The notes beneath the pieces are model-generated. The model worked only from the letters and a program-made list of their open reading frames with translations. It was not told the DNA's origin and did not search any database. The position numbers and the translations under genes are program-made. A DNA stretch of 64,000 nt from Sulfurimonas sp. (lineage in GTDB: Bacteria; Campylobacterota; Campylobacteria; Campylobacterales; Sulfurimonadaceae). This document shows, one piece after another, positions 62,639-64,000 of this stretch (positions within the stretch are counted from its first letter, which is position 1; the number at the start of each line of letters is the position of its first letter). The stretch spans positions 62,001-126,000 of the forward strand of contig NZ_JAQTLH010000003.1 in the NCBI RefSeq assembly GCF_028714975.1, given 5' to 3'.

Positions 62639-64000
62639 TTACGCCCTCAAATACAAAAGTACTGCTTTTATGATGTCGTCGTCATCTTTTGAGTCAGATT
62701 TTATGGTTGTTTTTTTATCGTCACTCTGCGTGATTGTTATGTTTTGCCCGTAGTTTGAGATGATTTTTATCTTCTTTTGCAGACATAAAAGCTTGATAAC
62801 CATCAGTTCAAAGAACTGCTTGCTCGGGGTGTCAAGCTCGCCGAAACGGTCTATTACCTCTTCTTGTATCTCATATATCTCTACCACTTTTTCACAGGCA
62901 GATAAACGCCTGTAGATGTCGAGACGAAGTCTGTCCTCTTTTACTACCTCATCGGATATATAAGCGGAAATGGTGAGTTTTATGTCTACTTTGAACTTTT
63001 CTACTTGGACATGATTGCTTAGAAGTTTGATGGCATCTTCTAACATCCTCAAATAAAGTGAATAACCGATATTTTTTATATGTCCGCTTTGGGCATCTCC
63101 GACTAAGTTTCCGCCGCCTCTTATCTCTAAGTCATGGTACGCTAAAGCAGAACCGCTTCCAAGGTATGAGTTTGATTCTAACGCAAGAAGTCTTTTTTTT
63201 GCCTCGTCGGTTAAAACTTCTTTATCATTTACCACAAAGTAGGCAAATCCCTCAACGCTTCCTCTGCCGACTCTTCCGCGGAGTTGGTGTAAATCCGCCA
63301 TTCCAAACCTGTCTGCACCGTCCACGATGATGGTATTTACACGAGGCATATGGATACCTGATTCGATGATGGAGGTTGCAAGCATTAGGTCATATTCGCC
63401 TGCTTCAAACTTTAAAAGCTCTTTTTCAGTATCGGTTGCAGATATTTTTGAGTGAAGCATAACGACTCTTAACTCCGGCAGTATCGCTTTTAATTCGCCG
63501 TACTTTATAGGCATATGGTCTATGGAGTTATGTACATAAAATATCTGTCCGCCACGGCGAATCTCGCGTAAAATCACCTCTTTTATGAGTTTTTCTTCAT
63601 ACTCTTTTACAAAAGTTCTAACCGGTTCTCTCTCGCTTGGCGGAGTAAGCAGCTGCGACATAGTTTTAATGGAGCTTAGAGCTTGATTGAGTGAACGGGG
63701 AATCGGGGTAGCACTCATGGAAAGAAGATGAACATTGTGATAAAGCTCTTTTATCTTCTCTTTTTGTTTTACCCCGAACTTATGCTCCTCATCTATGATG
63801 ACGACTCCTAGATTTTTAAAGTCCAAATCAAAAAGTGCATGAGTTCCCACAACAGCATCTAAAATCCCATCTCTAAGTGCTTTTATGATGTTTGTTTTAT
63901 CTTTTGCGCTTACAAATCTATCCAGCTTTGCAACTCTTATGCCAAGCGCATCAAACCTTTGCGATAAAGAGCGGTAGTGTTGTGCAGAGAGAAGAGTAGT
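62639..64000 (-). CDS. mfd: Transcription-repair coupling factor Mfd (3' part)
   Basis: The gene enters at the right edge; 453 codons of its C-terminal part are visible. The frame is open to base 64000, beginning TTLLSAQHYRSLSQRFDALG. Translocase motifs present: IIDEEHKFGVKQKE, LSMSATPIPRSL, IVDGADRFGMADLHQLRGRVGR. The C-terminal TRCF domain lies at the end (KEDRLRLDIYRRLSACEKV). Mfd removes stalled RNA polymerase and recruits UvrA. Full length would be about 1000 residues or more; the 5' half is outside. Confidence 0.95.
   Translation of the reverse strand, partial: TTLLSAQHYRSLSQRFDALGIRVAKLDRFVSAKDKTNIIKALRDGILDAVVGTHALFDLDFKNLGVVIIDEEHKFGVKQKEKIKELYHNVHLLSMSATPIPRSLNQALSSIKTMSQLLTPPSEREPVRTFVKEYEEKLIKEVILREIRRGGQIFYVHNSIDHMPIKYGELKAILPELRVVMLHSKISATDTEKELLKFEAGEYDLMLATSIIESGIHMPRVNTIIVDGADRFGMADLHQLRGRVGRGSVEGFAYFVVNDKEVLTDEAKKRLLALESNSYLGSGSALAYHDLEIRGGGNLVGDAQSGHIKNIGYSLYLRMLEDAIKLLSNHVQVEKFKVDIKLTISAYISDEVVKEDRLRLDIYRRLSACEKVVEIYEIQEEVIDRFGELDTPSKQFFELMVIKLLCLQKKIKIISNYGQNITITQSDDKKTTIKSDSKDDDDIIKAVLLYLRA

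Overview
This window comes from a low-GC Campylobacterota (epsilonproteobacterial) chromosome, most likely Sulfurimonas or a close relative. The evidence is gene content and order. The block gyrA-flgP-flgQ-flgR-asd matches the arrangement I know from Campylobacter jejuni. There is a cheV-cheA-cheW cluster with a receiver domain on CheA. The periplasmic nitrate reductase operon is napAGHBFLD without napC, and the YmdB, malate:quinone oxidoreductase and Mla/MCE genes are of the type seen in this group. The assignment is from reading alone; no database search was run. No rRNA, CRISPR array, prophage or intact insertion sequence is present.

Layout. 1-9.9 kb: ammonium transporter, gyrase A, flagellar basal-disk/regulator genes, asd, yqhA, hemE and a radical SAM enzyme. 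9.9-10.7 kb: tRNA-Asn followed by a decayed accessory patch (12-bp inverted repeats around a 52-codon ORF, and an IS30-type transposase remnant). 10.7-22.5 kb: dacA, a paralogue of NapL, an orphan response regulator behind an array of 9-bp direct repeats, cspA with a long leader, mqo, a small lipoprotein, an ABC-F protein, gdhA and a diguanylate cyclase. 22.6-32.4 kb: the nitrate respiration island, with a Crp/Fnr regulator and a NarX/PilJ-like nitrate sensor without an output domain, then napAGHBFLD plus two unknown genes. 32.5-45.5 kb (mostly minus strand): pepP, an Mla-type lipid transport operon, cheVAW, an LpxH-like enzyme, argC, greA, small unknown genes, a TcdA-like protein and surE. 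45.5-54 kb: rho, murI and a run of an outer membrane barrel, a small periplasmic binding-like protein, an HD-GYP response regulator, a histidine kinase and an EAL-CBS-GGDEF protein. 54-64 kb: a DUF4143-type ATPase, toxin-antitoxin debris, dnaX, a two-component pair, ymdB, a complete toxin-antitoxin pair, ung and the 3' part of mfd.

How the genes fit together. The island at 22.6-32.4 kb looks like a self-contained nitrate-sensing and nitrate-reducing unit. The regulator's recognition helix carries the FNR-type E-x-x-S-R pattern, and a TTGA-N6-TCAA palindrome lies about 42 bp upstream of the start predicted from an extended -10 in front of napA. Between napA and napG a perfect 11-bp hairpin separates a strong Shine-Dalgarno from the napG start codon, so that folding would bring the two to normal spacing. 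This is the most striking regulatory feature in the window. The operon at 47.7-54 kb could couple an outer-membrane/periplasmic signal to cyclic-di-GMP turnover. Other points of interest are a poly-A slippage site in dnaX that would give a gamma-like product, the NapL paralogue with its own operator-like palindrome, and the toxin-antitoxin remnants upstream of dnaX.
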